Shown in pieces: positions 37,620-46,998 of a stretch of DNA of 64,000 nucleotides (positions within the stretch are counted from its first letter, which is position 1; every line of letters starts with the position of its first letter). The DNA is from Amycolatopsis australiensis (lineage in GTDB: Bacteria; Actinomycetota; Actinomycetes; Mycobacteriales; Pseudonocardiaceae). Where the stretch lies: assembly GCF_900119165.1 (NCBI RefSeq), contig NZ_FPJG01000006.1:2790001-2854000 (forward strand), in the 5' to 3' direction. A program made the position numbers and the translations under genes. The notes beneath the pieces were generated by a model. That model searched no databases and was not told where the DNA came from. It saw only the letters and a list, made by a program, of their open reading frames with translations.

Positions 37620-40600
37620 ATGGTAACCGGCACCCGCGAACGCACCCGGGACGGCGCCCCGCACTCCGGGCGCGCCCGGAAGTTCTCGCCCGGTGCGCTC
37701 TTCCGCCGGCCGGGCACGTGGATCGTGCTCGCGCTGACCACGTTGTCTTTCCTGCAGATGCCGGGGAAGACGACGTTCGACACGAAACTCGACCTCGCCG
37801 TCGACCCGCTCGCCTTCCTCGGCCGCGCGCTGCACCTGTGGAATCCCCAGGCGACGGCGGGGGAGCTGCAGAACCAGGCGTACGGCTACCTCTTCCCGAT
37901 GGGCCCGTTCTTCGCGCTGTGCCAGGCCGCCGGCCTGCCGGCGTGGATCGCGCAACGGCTCTGGGGCGCGATCCTGCTCTCGGCCGCGTTCGGCGGCGCC
38001 CTGCTGCTGGCGCGGGCGATGAGGGTCGGTACCGAACGCACGCGGCTGATCGGCGCGCTCGGGTACGCGCTCGCCCCGCGCATGCTGACCGAAATCGGCG
38101 GTCTGTCCGCGGAGATGCTGCCGGCGGTATTGCTGCCGTGGGTCCTCGTGCCGCTGGTGCGGGCCGGGAAGATCGGCTCGCCCCGGCGGGCCGCCGGGCT
38201 GTCCGCGGTGGCCGTGCTCTGCATGGGCGGCGTCAACGGCGCGATGGTCGTGATGGCCCTCGTCCTGCCCGGACTCTGGCTGCTGACGCGCCGGTGGACG
38301 CGCCGGCACGCCGAACTGGTGCTGTGGTGGTTCGTCTTCGTCGCCGGCGCGACGCTGTGGTGGATCCTGCCGCTGCTGCTGCTCGGCGAATACAGCCTGC
38401 CGTTCCTGGACTACATCGAGTCCGCGACGAACACGACCGCGCCGATGTCGCTGTTCGAGGTGCTGCGCGGGACGAACCAGTGGGTGGCCTACGTCGTGCA
38501 GGGCACGCCGTGGTGGCCCGGCGGCTGGTCGCTGATCGACAACCCGGTGCTGATGCTCGCCACCGGGCTGGTCGCCGCGGTCGGCCTGCTCGGCCTGACC
38601 CGGCGCGGCCTGCCGGAACGGCGGTTCCTCGTGCTGGGCGTGCTCACCGGCCTGACACTGCTGACCATCGGGTACGTCGGCACGCTCGACAGCCCGGTGG
38701 CCGAGCAGGTCCGGCACCTGCTCGACGGGCCGCTCGCCCCGCTGCGCAACGTCCACAAGTTCGAGCCGGTGCTGCGGCTGCCGCTGATGCTGGCGTTCGT
38801 GCACGGCGTTGCCGGCCCGGTGCCCTCGCCGCGCCGGTTCCTGCGTCCCGCGCTGGGCCTGCTGCTCGTGGTGGTGATGGCCGCGCCCGCGTGGCTGCTC
38901 GACCTGCGGTCCGGCCCGGGCTGGGACGAGGTCCCCGGCTACTGGTACGACGCCATGGGGTACGTCGCCAAGGCCGGCCCGCAGGCGCGGACGCTGCTGC
39001 TGCCGGCCACCGGGTTCGGCGAGTACGAGTGGGGCCGCACGGTCGACGAGCCCGCGCAGGCGATCGCGAAGAGCCCGTGGGCGGTGCGCAACCAGGTGCC
39101 GCTGGGGTCCGAAGGCAACACGCGGCTGATGGACTCGGTCGACGCGGCGCTCGCCGACGGCCGCGGTGATCCCGGGCTCGCCGCGCTGCTCGCGCGGTCC
39201 GGGTACCGGTTCCTGCTGCTGCGCGACGACATCGACCGGTCACGGAGCACGGCCCCGCCCGCCGAGACCCTGCGGGCCGGGCTGGCCGGCTCACCCGGCA
39301 TCGGCAAGGCGGCGCGGTTCGGGCCGCTGGAGGTCTACGAGGTGAAGCAGCCGGTCCCGCTCGCCACCGCGACGTCCACAAAGGACGTTCCGACGGTCAG
39401 CGGCGGGCCGGAGAACCTGCTGCCGCTCATCGGCTCCGGCCAGCTCGACCCGGCGACCCCGGTCGTGCTCGCCGGGGACGGCGGCTCGCCCGGCGGGCCG
39501 CGGCTGGTGACCGACGGCCTGCGCCGCGCCGAGCGGAACGTCGGCGGCGTGCGGGACAACCTCAGCCAGACCCTGACCGCCGGGGAGGCGTTCCGCCAGC
39601 AGCGGGCTGCGGGCGACGTGCTGCCGTTCCCGGGCCAGGAGCACCAGACCGTGGCCGCGTACCGGGGGATCCGCGCGGTGACGGCGTCGACGGCCGCCTC
39701 CTACGCCGACGCCTTCGGCGGGTCGGATCCCGGGCACCAGCCGTTCGCCGCGATCGACGGCGATCCGCGCACGTTCTGGCGCTCGTCGTCGTTCACCGGC
39801 CCGATCGGGCAGTGGCTCGAGGTGGAGCTGGACACGCCGCGGCTGGTCACCTCGGTGGACCTGGAGCTGGTGGACGACATCCGGGTCGGCTGGCCGGCGA
39901 CGCGCATCCGGATCACCACCGACAACGGCTCGATCGACCAGCAGGTGGTCCGCGGCGCCGGGGCGCACAGCTACGCCGTCGCGCCGGGCGTCACGCGCAA
40001 GGTGCGGATCACGTTGCTGTCGCTGGTCGTCGGCAGGCAGGACGGCAACGTCGGCATCGCGGAGCTGAAGATCCCCGGTACCGAACCGCAGCGGGCCCTG
40101 GAGGTCCCGGCGGACCTGCCCGCCGGCCCGGCGCCGGGGTTCGCGTTCACGCGCGGCACGCAGCCGCGGTACGCGTGCCTGCCGGTCGGCGGCGCCGTGC
40201 GCTGCGACGCGTCCGCCGCCCGGGACGGCGAGGAACCCGACGGCGTCCACCGGCTCTTCAGCACCTCCGCCGAGCAGACGTTCCTCGTCGGTGGCACGGT
40301 GCTGCCCGCGGGCGGTGGCACGAACCCGGTGTCGCTGCCGGGGGTGACGGTGACGGCGACGTCGCAGCTCGGCGGCGATCCGGCGGCGGGCGGGTTCGCG
40401 GCGGTGGACGGCGACGCGGGCACGACGTGGCGTCCCGACGTCACCGACCTGCGGCCGGCGCTGACCCTGGACTGGGCGGCCCCGAAGCGGATTTCCGGGC
40501 TGCACATCGGGGTTTCGCCCGCGAGCGGTGCCCGCCCGCCGCGTCAGCTGGAGCTGGTCGGCCGGTCCGGCACGCGCTCGGTGCGGCTCGACGCGGGCGG

Positions 40601-41612
40601 GTCGGCGTCGTTCGAGCCCCTGGACACCGACCGGCTGCGGATCGTGCTGCCGGGCGACGACGACGATCCCGCGGCCCGCGCGGTGGCCGGGATCGGCAGC
40701 CTGGAGCTGTCGGGCACCGACGGGCTGCTGCCCGGCCCGGACCCGGCGTTCACCGTGCCGTGCGGCGCCGGGCCGAACGTCCACCTCGACGGGTTCGACT
40801 ACCGGACGTCGGTGCAGGGGACGCTGGCCGACATCACCGCCCACCGGCCGCTGCCGCTGCGGATGTGCCGCGACTCCGAAGGCGGGATCTCGCTGCCCGC
40901 CGGCGGGCACGAGCTGCGGACCGACCGGTCGGCGTCGTTCGTCGTCCAGGACCTGTGGCTGCGCCCGGCCGGTGCCGCCGCGCCGCCGGTCCACCGGGCG
41001 GTGCAGGCCGGCACGTGGGACGCGGCTTCCCGGAGGGTCACGGTGGCGCCGGGCCCGGAAGCCGTGCTGGCGGTGCCGGAGAACGCGAACGCCGGCTGGG
41101 TGGCCACTATGGACGGTCGCGAGCTGGCCCGCACCCGCGTCGACGGCTGGCAGCAGGCGTGGATCGTCCCGGCGGGCGCGGGCGGGGTGGTGTCGCTGGT
41201 GTTCACGCCGGACACCGCGTACCGGACGTCGCTGCTCGTCGGCGCGTTCGCCGTGCTGCTGATGCTGGCCGGAGTGTGCTGGCCGGCCCGGCGAAGGACG
41301 TACCCGGTGGCCGCCGGGGGAGCCCTGGTGCCGGTGGCGCTGATCGGGCTGCTGGTCGCGCTGGGCGGCATGCTGCCGGTGGTGCTGCTGATCGCGTGCC
41401 TGCTGGCCCGGCAGTTCCGGGACCAGGCCCCGCGTTACCTCGCGTTCGGCGGCATGGTCGTGGCGGCGGTCGTCTCGGTGACGGGCCGGGTGCTCGGCCA
41501 CGGCCAGGACTGGGCCTACGGCCCGGTGACCCAGGCGGCCCTGCTGCTGTCCGCGGCGGCGACGGTGGCGACGTGCGTGGACTGGTTCGCCGTGAGTGAG
41601 AAACCGGGTTAG
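37620..41612 (+). CDS. aftD: AftD-like alpha-(1->3)-arabinofuranosyltransferase
   Basis: A 1330-residue polytopic GT-C enzyme. The N-terminal about 440 residues hold around 11 membrane helices with the first-loop acidic residues (TTFDTKLDLAVDPLAFLG). A long extracytoplasmic part follows with at least two F5/8-type (discoidin-like) carbohydrate-binding modules, seen as AAIDGDPRTFWRSSSF and AAVDGDAGTTWRPDV. A final bundle of helices ends the protein. AftD branches the arabinan of arabinogalactan and lipoarabinomannan, using decaprenyl-phosphoryl arabinose. The ATG at 37620 is preceded by a -10-like TAGTAT, suggesting a leaderless message; an ATG at 37587 is in frame. Its last codons lie in the repeated hairpin. 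Confidence 0.88.
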   Translation: MVTGTRERTRDGAPHSGRARKFSPGALFRRPGTWIVLALTTLSFLQMPGKTTFDTKLDLAVDPLAFLGRALHLWNPQATAGELQNQAYGYLFPMGPFFALCQAAGLPAWIAQRLWGAILLSAAFGGALLLARAMRVGTERTRLIGALGYALAPRMLTEIGGLSAEMLPAVLLPWVLVPLVRAGKIGSPRRAAGLSAVAVLCMGGVNGAMVVMALVLPGLWLLTRRWTRRHAELVLWWFVFVAGATLWWILPLLLLGEYSLPFLDYIESATNTTAPMSLFEVLRGTNQWVAYVVQGTPWWPGGWSLIDNPVLMLATGLVAAVGLLGLTRRGLPERRFLVLGVLTGLTLLTIGYVGTLDSPVAEQVRHLLDGPLAPLRNVHKFEPVLRLPLMLAFVHGVAGPVPSPRRFLRPALGLLLVVVMAAPAWLLDLRSGPGWDEVPGYWYDAMGYVAKAGPQARTLLLPATGFGEYEWGRTVDEPAQAIAKSPWAVRNQVPLGSEGNTRLMDSVDAALADGRGDPGLAALLARSGYRFLLLRDDIDRSRSTAPPAETLRAGLAGSPGIGKAARFGPLEVYEVKQPVPLATATSTKDVPTVSGGPENLLPLIGSGQLDPATPVVLAGDGGSPGGPRLVTDGLRRAERNVGGVRDNLSQTLTAGEAFRQQRAAGDVLPFPGQEHQTVAAYRGIRAVTASTAASYADAFGGSDPGHQPFAAIDGDPRTFWRSSSFTGPIGQWLEVELDTPRLVTSVDLELVDDIRVGWPATRIRITTDNGSIDQQVVRGAGAHSYAVAPGVTRKVRITLLSLVVGRQDGNVGIAELKIPGTEPQRALEVPADLPAGPAPGFAFTRGTQPRYACLPVGGAVRCDASAARDGEEPDGVHRLFSTSAEQTFLVGGTVLPAGGGTNPVSLPGVTVTATSQLGGDPAAGGFAAVDGDAGTTWRPDVTDLRPALTLDWAAPKRISGLHIGVSPASGARPPRQLELVGRSGTRSVRLDAGGSASFEPLDTDRLRIVLPGDDDDPAARAVAGIGSLELSGTDGLLPGPDPAFTVPCGAGPNVHLDGFDYRTSVQGTLADITAHRPLPLRMCRDSEGGISLPAGGHELRTDRSASFVVQDLWLRPAGAAAPPVHRAVQAGTWDAASRRVTVAPGPEAVLAVPENANAGWVATMDGRELARTRVDGWQQAWIVPAGAGGVVSLVFTPDTAYRTSLLVGAFAVLLMLAGVCWPARRRTYPVAAGGALVPVALIGLLVALGGMLPVVLLIACLLARQFRDQAPRYLAFGGMVVAAVVSVTGRVLGHGQDWAYGPVTQAALLLSAAATVATCVDWFAVSEKPG

Positions 41613-41632
41613 AACCCTGTTTCTCACTCACG
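41591..41632. repeat. Dispersed hairpin element, copy B
   Basis: CGTGAGTGAGAAACCGGG (41591-41608) pairs with 41615-41632 at 17 of 18 positions. The aftD stop (41610-41612) is in the loop and the flippase stop (41624-41626) is in the right arm, so the element ends both convergent genes. Same family as 7646-7693 and 62555-62596. Confidence 0.85.
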
Positions 41633-42823
41633 ACGGGCGCGCAGCTCCAGTGCGGCCCCGGCCACGGCGAGGCCGCCCGCGCAGCCGGCCGCCACCGTGA
41701 CCACCTGGGTCGCCGACCCGTGCAGCCAGGTCGTGATCAGCACCGCCTCCACGGCCACCGCCGCCCACATCAGCACCGTGACGCGGCGATCGCCGTCGGC
41801 CAGCCGCGCGTACAGCAGGATCTGCACCAGCGCCAGCATCGACCCGGCGAGCGCGAACGGCCACACCGGCATCGTGCTCCCGGAGTAGCGCGAACCGCCG
41901 ATCACCGCGAGCAACGCCGGGCCCAGCACCACCGAGGCCAGCAGCACGACGGCGTCGAGACAAGCGCACACCGCCAACGCCACCGGCAGCACCCGGCGAC
42001 GGCCGGCGGACGCCGCGAACCGGGGCAGGACCAGCACCCCGACCGCCTGGGGCAGCCAGTACGCGATCTTCGTGACGATCGCGCCCAGCGCGTACTCGCC
42101 CGCGGACGCGGCGGGCAGGGCGTGGCGCGCCAGCACCAGGTCGAGGTTCACCAGCAGCACCAGCGCCAGCATCGCTTGCGCCGCATGGAGTATTTCGCCG
42201 CCGTGCCGGTCGGCCCACCGGGGCCGCGGACGGCCGCAGACCTGCCAGCCGGCCACGGCCACCGCCAGCGAGCCGATCGCCGCGCCGGCCAGCGCGCCGG
42301 CCGGCGAGCCCGCCACCAGCAGGCCGGCCAGGGATCCGCCGACCTTGCCCAGGCCCTCCAGCCCGATGAGCCCGGCCAGCGTCGCGAACCGGTGGCCGCC
42401 CTGCAGCAGCCCGTGGAACAACCCCAGCAGCGTCAACGGCCCGAGCGCGGCCGTCACCAGCAACGCCGGCGCCAGTGAACCCAGATGCAGCAAGAGCACC
42501 AGCAGCGGGCTGAGCGTCAACGCCGCCGTCGCGACGATCCCGCTCGTCAGCAGCCCGAGCGCGAACAGGGAACCGGTCTGCGGCGCGGGAGAGCGGGCGA
42601 CGCGCAGCGCGACCACCGTCTGCAGCCCCATCGCCGGGACGACGCCGATCACCAGCACCGCCAGCAGCGAACTCAGCTCGCCGAACGCGCCGGGCGCGAG
42701 GATCCGCGCGGCCACGAGACTCAGCACGTAACTGGCCGCGTTGTTGCCCGCGAGGGCGAGCGAGACGAGGATCGCCGCGACCCGGTGGCCAGTCCGGGCC
42801 GGCCCTTCGGTGGCTACGCTCAA
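41624..42823 (-). CDS. Polysaccharide flippase-like membrane protein (Wzx/MATE type)
   Basis: A 399-residue protein with about 12 membrane helices and very few charged loops, of the polysaccharide-biosynthesis/MOP superfamily (LALAGNNAASYVLSLVAARI, PGAFGELSSLLAVLVIGVVP). It probably moves a lipid-linked sugar across the membrane for the adjacent envelope enzymes. The start is TTG at 42823, supported by GGGGAG 8 bases upstream; no ATG or GTG suits. Its last codon and stop (GAG TGA) are in the repeated hairpin. Divergent from the next GT-C-like gene by 70 bp. Confidence 0.8.
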   Translation of the reverse strand: MSVATEGPARTGHRVAAILVSLALAGNNAASYVLSLVAARILAPGAFGELSSLLAVLVIGVVPAMGLQTVVALRVARSPAPQTGSLFALGLLTSGIVATAALTLSPLLVLLLHLGSLAPALLVTAALGPLTLLGLFHGLLQGGHRFATLAGLIGLEGLGKVGGSLAGLLVAGSPAGALAGAAIGSLAVAVAGWQVCGRPRPRWADRHGGEILHAAQAMLALVLLVNLDLVLARHALPAASAGEYALGAIVTKIAYWLPQAVGVLVLPRFAASAGRRRVLPVALAVCACLDAVVLLASVVLGPALLAVIGGSRYSGSTMPVWPFALAGSMLALVQILLYARLADGDRRVTVLMWAAVAVEAVLITTWLHGSATQVVTVAAGCAGGLAVAGAALELRARRE

Positions 42824-42893
42824 CGGCGGGCTCCCCTGACCGGCGGGCAGTGCCCAGGGACCCTAACCGCGTGGGCACCGGAAAGGAAGGGCC

Positions 42894-44576
42894 GTGGACG
42901 CACCGGGCAGGCGGTTCGCGCTCCCCGCGGTGTCCGCGCTGCTCGCGTTCGCCGTCTGCGCGCCCTTGCTGGGCCGGGGTTTCGTCCTCGGCTACGACAT
43001 GGTGTTCGCGCCACGCCAGTACTTCGTGCCCGACGCCTTCGGCCTCGGCAGCACCCTGCCCCGGTCGGTGCCGGCGGACGCCGCCGTCGCGCTGGCGACC
43101 ACCGTGCTGCCCGGCGACATCGTCCAGAAGGTCGTCCTGCTCGCGGCCGTCTTCTTCGCCGCGCTCGGCGCCGGACGCCTGGTCCCCACCGAATACGTGG
43201 GCACCCGGCTCGTCGCCGCGACCGCCTACGCCTGGACGCCGTATCTCGCGGAACGGCTGCTCATCGGACACTGGCCGCTGCTGCTGACCTACGCGTGCCT
43301 GCCCTGGATCGCCGCCGCGGGCCTCGCCGCGCGAAGGCACGAGCCGCACGCGCTGCCGAAGCTGGTGATCGCCTGCGCTCCGGCCGTGCTCACTCCGCCG
43401 GGTGGCGTACTCGCCGCCGCCGTCATGGCCACAGCCGCCGGTTCGCGGCGGCTGTGGCAGACGATCCCCATCGCTGTCGTGCTCAACCTGCCGTGGCTGG
43501 TGCCGGCGTTCGTCAACGCCGAGGGCACGTTCTCCGACCCCGCCGGTGTTCCGGCGTTCAGCGCGCGAGCCGAGAGCTGGGGTCCGGCGCTGTTCAGCGT
43601 GCTCGGCCTGGGTGGCATCTGGAACGCCGAAACGGTGCCCGGCAGCCGGGCCATGCCGCTCGTCCCGGTGCTGACGCTCGTCGTCGCCGCCCTCGCGGTC
43701 GCCGGGCTCGGGCCGCTCACGAAGAAGTGGGGCAAGGCGCCGGCGCGGTCGGTGTTCCTGCTCGGCGTCGCGGGCGTGCTCCTCGCGTCGCTGGCGACGT
43801 TGCCGGGCGGGCACGCGCTCCTCACCGCCGCGACGCGGCACCTGCCCGGCGCGGGACTCCTGCGTGACGCCCAGAAGTGGGTGGCCTGGTGGGCGTTGCC
43901 GCTCGCGCTGGGCTTAGCGCTGGCCGTCGAGGCACTCGCGGCGAAACTGAAGACCGCGCGCGGCCGCGTCGCCCTCGTGACGGCGGCGGCCGTCCTGCCC
44001 CTGCTGGCCATGCCGGACCTGGCCTGGGGCGGCTGGGGACGGCTCGGCACCGCGCAGTACCCGCCCGACTGGCGGGCGGTGTCCGATGTGCTCGGTGACC
44101 GGCCGGGTGACGTGCTCGCCGTGCCGCTCTCGGCGTTTCGCGGGTTCGCCTGGAACGGCGGCCGCACCCAGCTCGACCCGGCGCCGCGCGTCCTGCCGCG
44201 GCCCGTGCTGGTGGACGACACGCTGCAGGTGGGCCCGGACCGCGTCACCGGGGAAGACCCGCGCATCGCCGACGTGCGCGCCGCGACCTCGGCCCGCGAG
44301 CTGACGGCCGCGGGCATCGGCTGGATCCTCGTCGAACACGGGACACCGGGCGACGTCGACCCGCGGTTGCTCGCCGACGCGACCCCGGTGTGGTCCGGTG
44401 ACTGGCTCACGCTGTACCGGACTCCCGGTGTGCCGGCGGTGAAAGCGGTCTCGTGGACACCCGCGCTGGTGGCGAACGGAGTAGCGCTCGCGTTGCTGTG
44501 CGCCGCCCTGTTGTGCCGCATGTTACCGATGCGTACATTGAGCCGCGGCAGGAACTTCCCGCCGCGGAAGGAGTGA
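42894..44576 (+). CDS. Polytopic membrane protein, probable GT-C-type envelope enzyme
   Basis: A 560-residue protein with about 11-12 membrane helices. The first extracytoplasmic loop contains GYDMVFAPRQYFVPDAFGLG, and a soluble part lies near residues 380-510 (PPDWRAVSDVLGDRPGDVLA). It is probably the counterpart of the mycobacterial transmembrane protein Rv0226c (from memory of that locus), an envelope gene next to a GT4 enzyme and a methyltransferase. The exact reaction is not known. GTG start with AAAGGAAGG upstream; the DUF2613 gene follows at once. Confidence 0.7.
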   Translation: MDAPGRRFALPAVSALLAFAVCAPLLGRGFVLGYDMVFAPRQYFVPDAFGLGSTLPRSVPADAAVALATTVLPGDIVQKVVLLAAVFFAALGAGRLVPTEYVGTRLVAATAYAWTPYLAERLLIGHWPLLLTYACLPWIAAAGLAARRHEPHALPKLVIACAPAVLTPPGGVLAAAVMATAAGSRRLWQTIPIAVVLNLPWLVPAFVNAEGTFSDPAGVPAFSARAESWGPALFSVLGLGGIWNAETVPGSRAMPLVPVLTLVVAALAVAGLGPLTKKWGKAPARSVFLLGVAGVLLASLATLPGGHALLTAATRHLPGAGLLRDAQKWVAWWALPLALGLALAVEALAAKLKTARGRVALVTAAAVLPLLAMPDLAWGGWGRLGTAQYPPDWRAVSDVLGDRPGDVLAVPLSAFRGFAWNGGRTQLDPAPRVLPRPVLVDDTLQVGPDRVTGEDPRIADVRAATSARELTAAGIGWILVEHGTPGDVDPRLLADATPVWSGDWLTLYRTPGVPAVKAVSWTPALVANGVALALLCAALLCRMLPMRTLSRGRNFPPRKE

Positions 44577-44578
44577 CA

Positions 44579-44761
44579 GTGGGCACGGTCATCGGCGCGG
44601 TCGCCGCCGTCATCATCGGGGGCGCACTGGCGACCGGAGCGAGCTTCGCCCTGACCCAGGGCGCCGACCCGGACACCGCCGCTCAGGTGCAGGAAAAACT
44701 CAACGCGCAGGTGAAGTACAACCCCGCCGACCACCCGAACAAGATCTACGGGAACCGCTGA
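44579..44761 (+). CDS. DUF2613 small secreted/membrane protein
   Basis: A 60-residue protein: one hydrophobic N-terminal helix (GTVIGAVAAVIIGGALATGA) followed by a short polar tail ending in NPADHPNKIYGNR, the hallmark of DUF2613. In mycobacteria (Rv0236A) the gene sits beside aftD; here it is three genes away in the same block. The role is unknown, but the conserved company of arabinan genes suggests an envelope helper. The GTG start overlaps nothing but lies 2 bp after the previous stop, with GGAG upstream. Confidence 0.85.
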   Translation: MGTVIGAVAAVIIGGALATGASFALTQGADPDTAAQVQEKLNAQVKYNPADHPNKIYGNR

Positions 44762-44765
44762 CGCG

Positions 44766-45848
44766 GTGACCCGGCTCGCCTCCGACCACGCCCACCGCGT
44801 CGTCGGGCTCTACGGCGACCCCACCGTTTCCTGGAGCATCCTCCTCGAAGCGGAGCTCGGTACGGCCGCACCCGAGCCGGAGAAGCTGCGGGCCCGGCTC
44901 GCCGCCGCCGGCCGGGAGTACCCGCATCTCGGGGCCGTGCCCGCCGTCGAGCTGGCGGACGACCTGCCTGCCGTCCGCCACCGGTTCGCTTCCGCGCCTT
45001 ACGCACGCGCCGATCCGCTCGTGCGCGTCGCCGTCGCCGGGCCCACGCTCCTCGTCGCCGCGCACCACGGCGCCCTCGACGGACTGGGCCTGCTCGCCCT
45101 GCTCGGCATCCTCCTCGACGTCCCGGTTTCCTCGGCGGCCCGCGGCATCGGCGTCCGCACCGGCGGGAAATCCTTTGCCGTCTCGGCCCTCCAGCGGCTC
45201 GCTGAGGCGCTTTTCGCGCCCCCTGGCCGGATCGTTCCCGATCGGGGGCACGAAGCGGCGGGAGACGTCTTCGCGGCGCGGCACGAGCCCCGGCTGCGGC
45301 TGGGCGCCGCGGGGTCCGTCGCGGCCGCCGTCCGTGCCACCGAACGCTGGAACCGCGCGCACGGCGCCCGCACCGCGCGCGTTGTCGCCGCGCTGGGCGC
45401 GTCGTGGCGGTCCGGCGCCGCGCCGGAACCGGTGCACGACAGCGCCTTCTTCCGGCTGCGGCTCGGCCCCGGCGCGGACGTCGCGGCGGTGTTGCGCGCC
45501 CAGGCTCCCGAGCCGGACTTCCCGGCCCGCAGCAGCAGGCTGGCCCGGCTGGGCACCCGGCTGCTGGCGAGCCGGCTGGGCTCGACGTTCCTCGTCTCGA
45601 ACCTCGGCGTGGTCTCCGCCGGGGACGCCGTGCGCTCGCTGGCGTTCTACCCGGCCGCGAGCGGCCGCTCAGGCGTGGCGTTCGGCGTGGCGACGATCGG
45701 GGGCACCACGACCGTGACGGTGCGCGCCCGCGGCAAGGACTTCGACGCGGCCGCCGCCGACCGGTTGCTGGACGAGTTCCGGGACGCGGTGCGGGACGAG
45801 GACGCGGGGGCGGGGCGCCGCGCGCCCGGAGACCTCCCGCACCAGTGA
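44766..45848 (+). CDS. Condensation-domain-like acyltransferase
   Basis: A 360-residue protein related to NRPS condensation / polyketide-associated acyltransferases. The catalytic HHxxxDG motif is intact: H100-H101-G-A-L-D105-G106. The later FLVSNLGVVSAGD matches a conserved patch in the second half of the fold. It probably esterifies or amidates a lipid or sugar with an acyl group for the envelope. It begins with a GTG 4 bp after the DUF2613 stop, likely co-transcribed. The last 180 bases overlap the 3' end of the convergent GT4 gene. Confidence 0.7.
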   Translation: MTRLASDHAHRVVGLYGDPTVSWSILLEAELGTAAPEPEKLRARLAAAGREYPHLGAVPAVELADDLPAVRHRFASAPYARADPLVRVAVAGPTLLVAAHHGALDGLGLLALLGILLDVPVSSAARGIGVRTGGKSFAVSALQRLAEALFAPPGRIVPDRGHEAAGDVFAARHEPRLRLGAAGSVAAAVRATERWNRAHGARTARVVAALGASWRSGAAPEPVHDSAFFRLRLGPGADVAAVLRAQAPEPDFPARSSRLARLGTRLLASRLGSTFLVSNLGVVSAGDAVRSLAFYPAASGRSGVAFGVATIGGTTTVTVRARGKDFDAAAADRLLDEFRDAVRDEDAGAGRRAPGDLPHQ

Positions 45849-46916
45849 CTCGAACTGCCCGATGCTGGTGTCCCAGCGGTACTTCCCGGCCCGCTCGGCG
45901 CCGGCCAGGCCCATCTCCGCGCGCCGCAGCCCGTCGGCGAGCAAGCCGTCGACCTGGGCGGTGAATTCGTCGAAGTCGTCCGCGAGCAAGCCGGTCCGCC
46001 CCTCCACGATGGACTCCGCGACTCCGCCGGCGGCGCGGTAGGCGACCGACGGCACGCCGTGTGCCGCGGCCTCCATGATCACGATGCCCCAGCCTTCCTT
46101 GACCGACGGGCACAGGTGCAGCCACGAGCGCGCGAGGATCTCGTGCTTGGCCTGCTCGTCGACCCAGCCGTGCAGCACGACGCGGTCGGCGACCCCGCGC
46201 GCGGCGGCGTGCGCGCGCAGCACGGCGTCCCACGGGCCCTGGCCGACGACCTCGAGCCGCAGGTCCGGCCAGCGCCGCGCCAGCCGCGCGACGACGTCGA
46301 TGGCGTGCTCGATCCGCTTGTGCGGCACCAGCCTGCTCACCGCGACCAGGGTGGGCGTGGGGTCCCGTTCCGCCGCGCACGGCGGGGGTGCGTCGAGGCC
46401 GTTCGGCACCACCGTGACGCGCTCGCGTTCGATGCCCAGCCCGGCCAGCTCCGCGCGGGTGACCTCGGAAACCGTGACGTACCGGCACGTCCGGAACAGC
46501 CACGGCGCCAGCCGCGACTCGACCCACCAGCCCAGGCGGCCCAGCGGCTCGCCGAGCGCGCTGATCCACTGGTGCTCGTGGACGTGGTGCACGAGCACCA
46601 GCACCGGGCAGCCGGCCACGAGCCGGGCGAAGAACGGCATGCCGTTCTGCACGTCCACCACGAGGTCGGCGCGGGCCCGGCGGATGGCGCGCAGGGCGTG
46701 CGCGTACACGCCGAACTTGTTGCCGCGGCGGCGGTAGCGGACGCCGTCCCGCCACTCGCCCGCGGCGGCGCCCGGGTAGGCCGCGCACTGGATCTCGACC
46801 CGGTACCCGGCTCTCGCCAGCCCGCCGGCCATCCGCTCGACGTACCGCTCCGACCCGCCGCCTTCGGGGTGGCCGGTGTCGCGCCAATTGACCAGGAGCA
46901 CACGAGGACGGTCCAT
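45669..46916 (-). CDS. GT4 family glycosyltransferase
   Basis: A 415-residue GT-B fold enzyme. The N-terminal acceptor half begins RVLLVNWRDTGHPEGGGSER; the donor half has the signature SRLVPHKRIEHAIDVVARLA and PSVKEGWGIVIMEAAAHGVP, with the nucleotide-binding EGWGIVIMEA glutamates. It transfers a hexose, probably from a GDP- or UDP-sugar, in the cytoplasm; the mycobacterial relative is likely Rv0225 (from memory). The ordinary fold ends near residue 360; the last 55 residues are Arg/Pro/Gly-rich and are read antisense through the neighbouring acyltransferase gene. Confidence 0.85.
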   Translation of the reverse strand: MDRPRVLLVNWRDTGHPEGGGSERYVERMAGGLARAGYRVEIQCAAYPGAAAGEWRDGVRYRRRGNKFGVYAHALRAIRRARADLVVDVQNGMPFFARLVAGCPVLVLVHHVHEHQWISALGEPLGRLGWWVESRLAPWLFRTCRYVTVSEVTRAELAGLGIERERVTVVPNGLDAPPPCAAERDPTPTLVAVSRLVPHKRIEHAIDVVARLARRWPDLRLEVVGQGPWDAVLRAHAAARGVADRVVLHGWVDEQAKHEILARSWLHLCPSVKEGWGIVIMEAAAHGVPSVAYRAAGGVAESIVEGRTGLLADDFDEFTAQVDGLLADGLRRAEMGLAGAERAGKYRWDTSIGQFESLVREVSGRAAPRPRVLVPHRVPELVQQPVGGGRVEVLAAGAHRHGRGAPDRRHAERHA

Positions 46917-46998
46917 CGGGATATCCCAACTGTAGCGGCGATGCTAGGTTACCGGTGCGTACACAGTAGAGGAACGTATTCGGGAAAGCGACGGTTCA

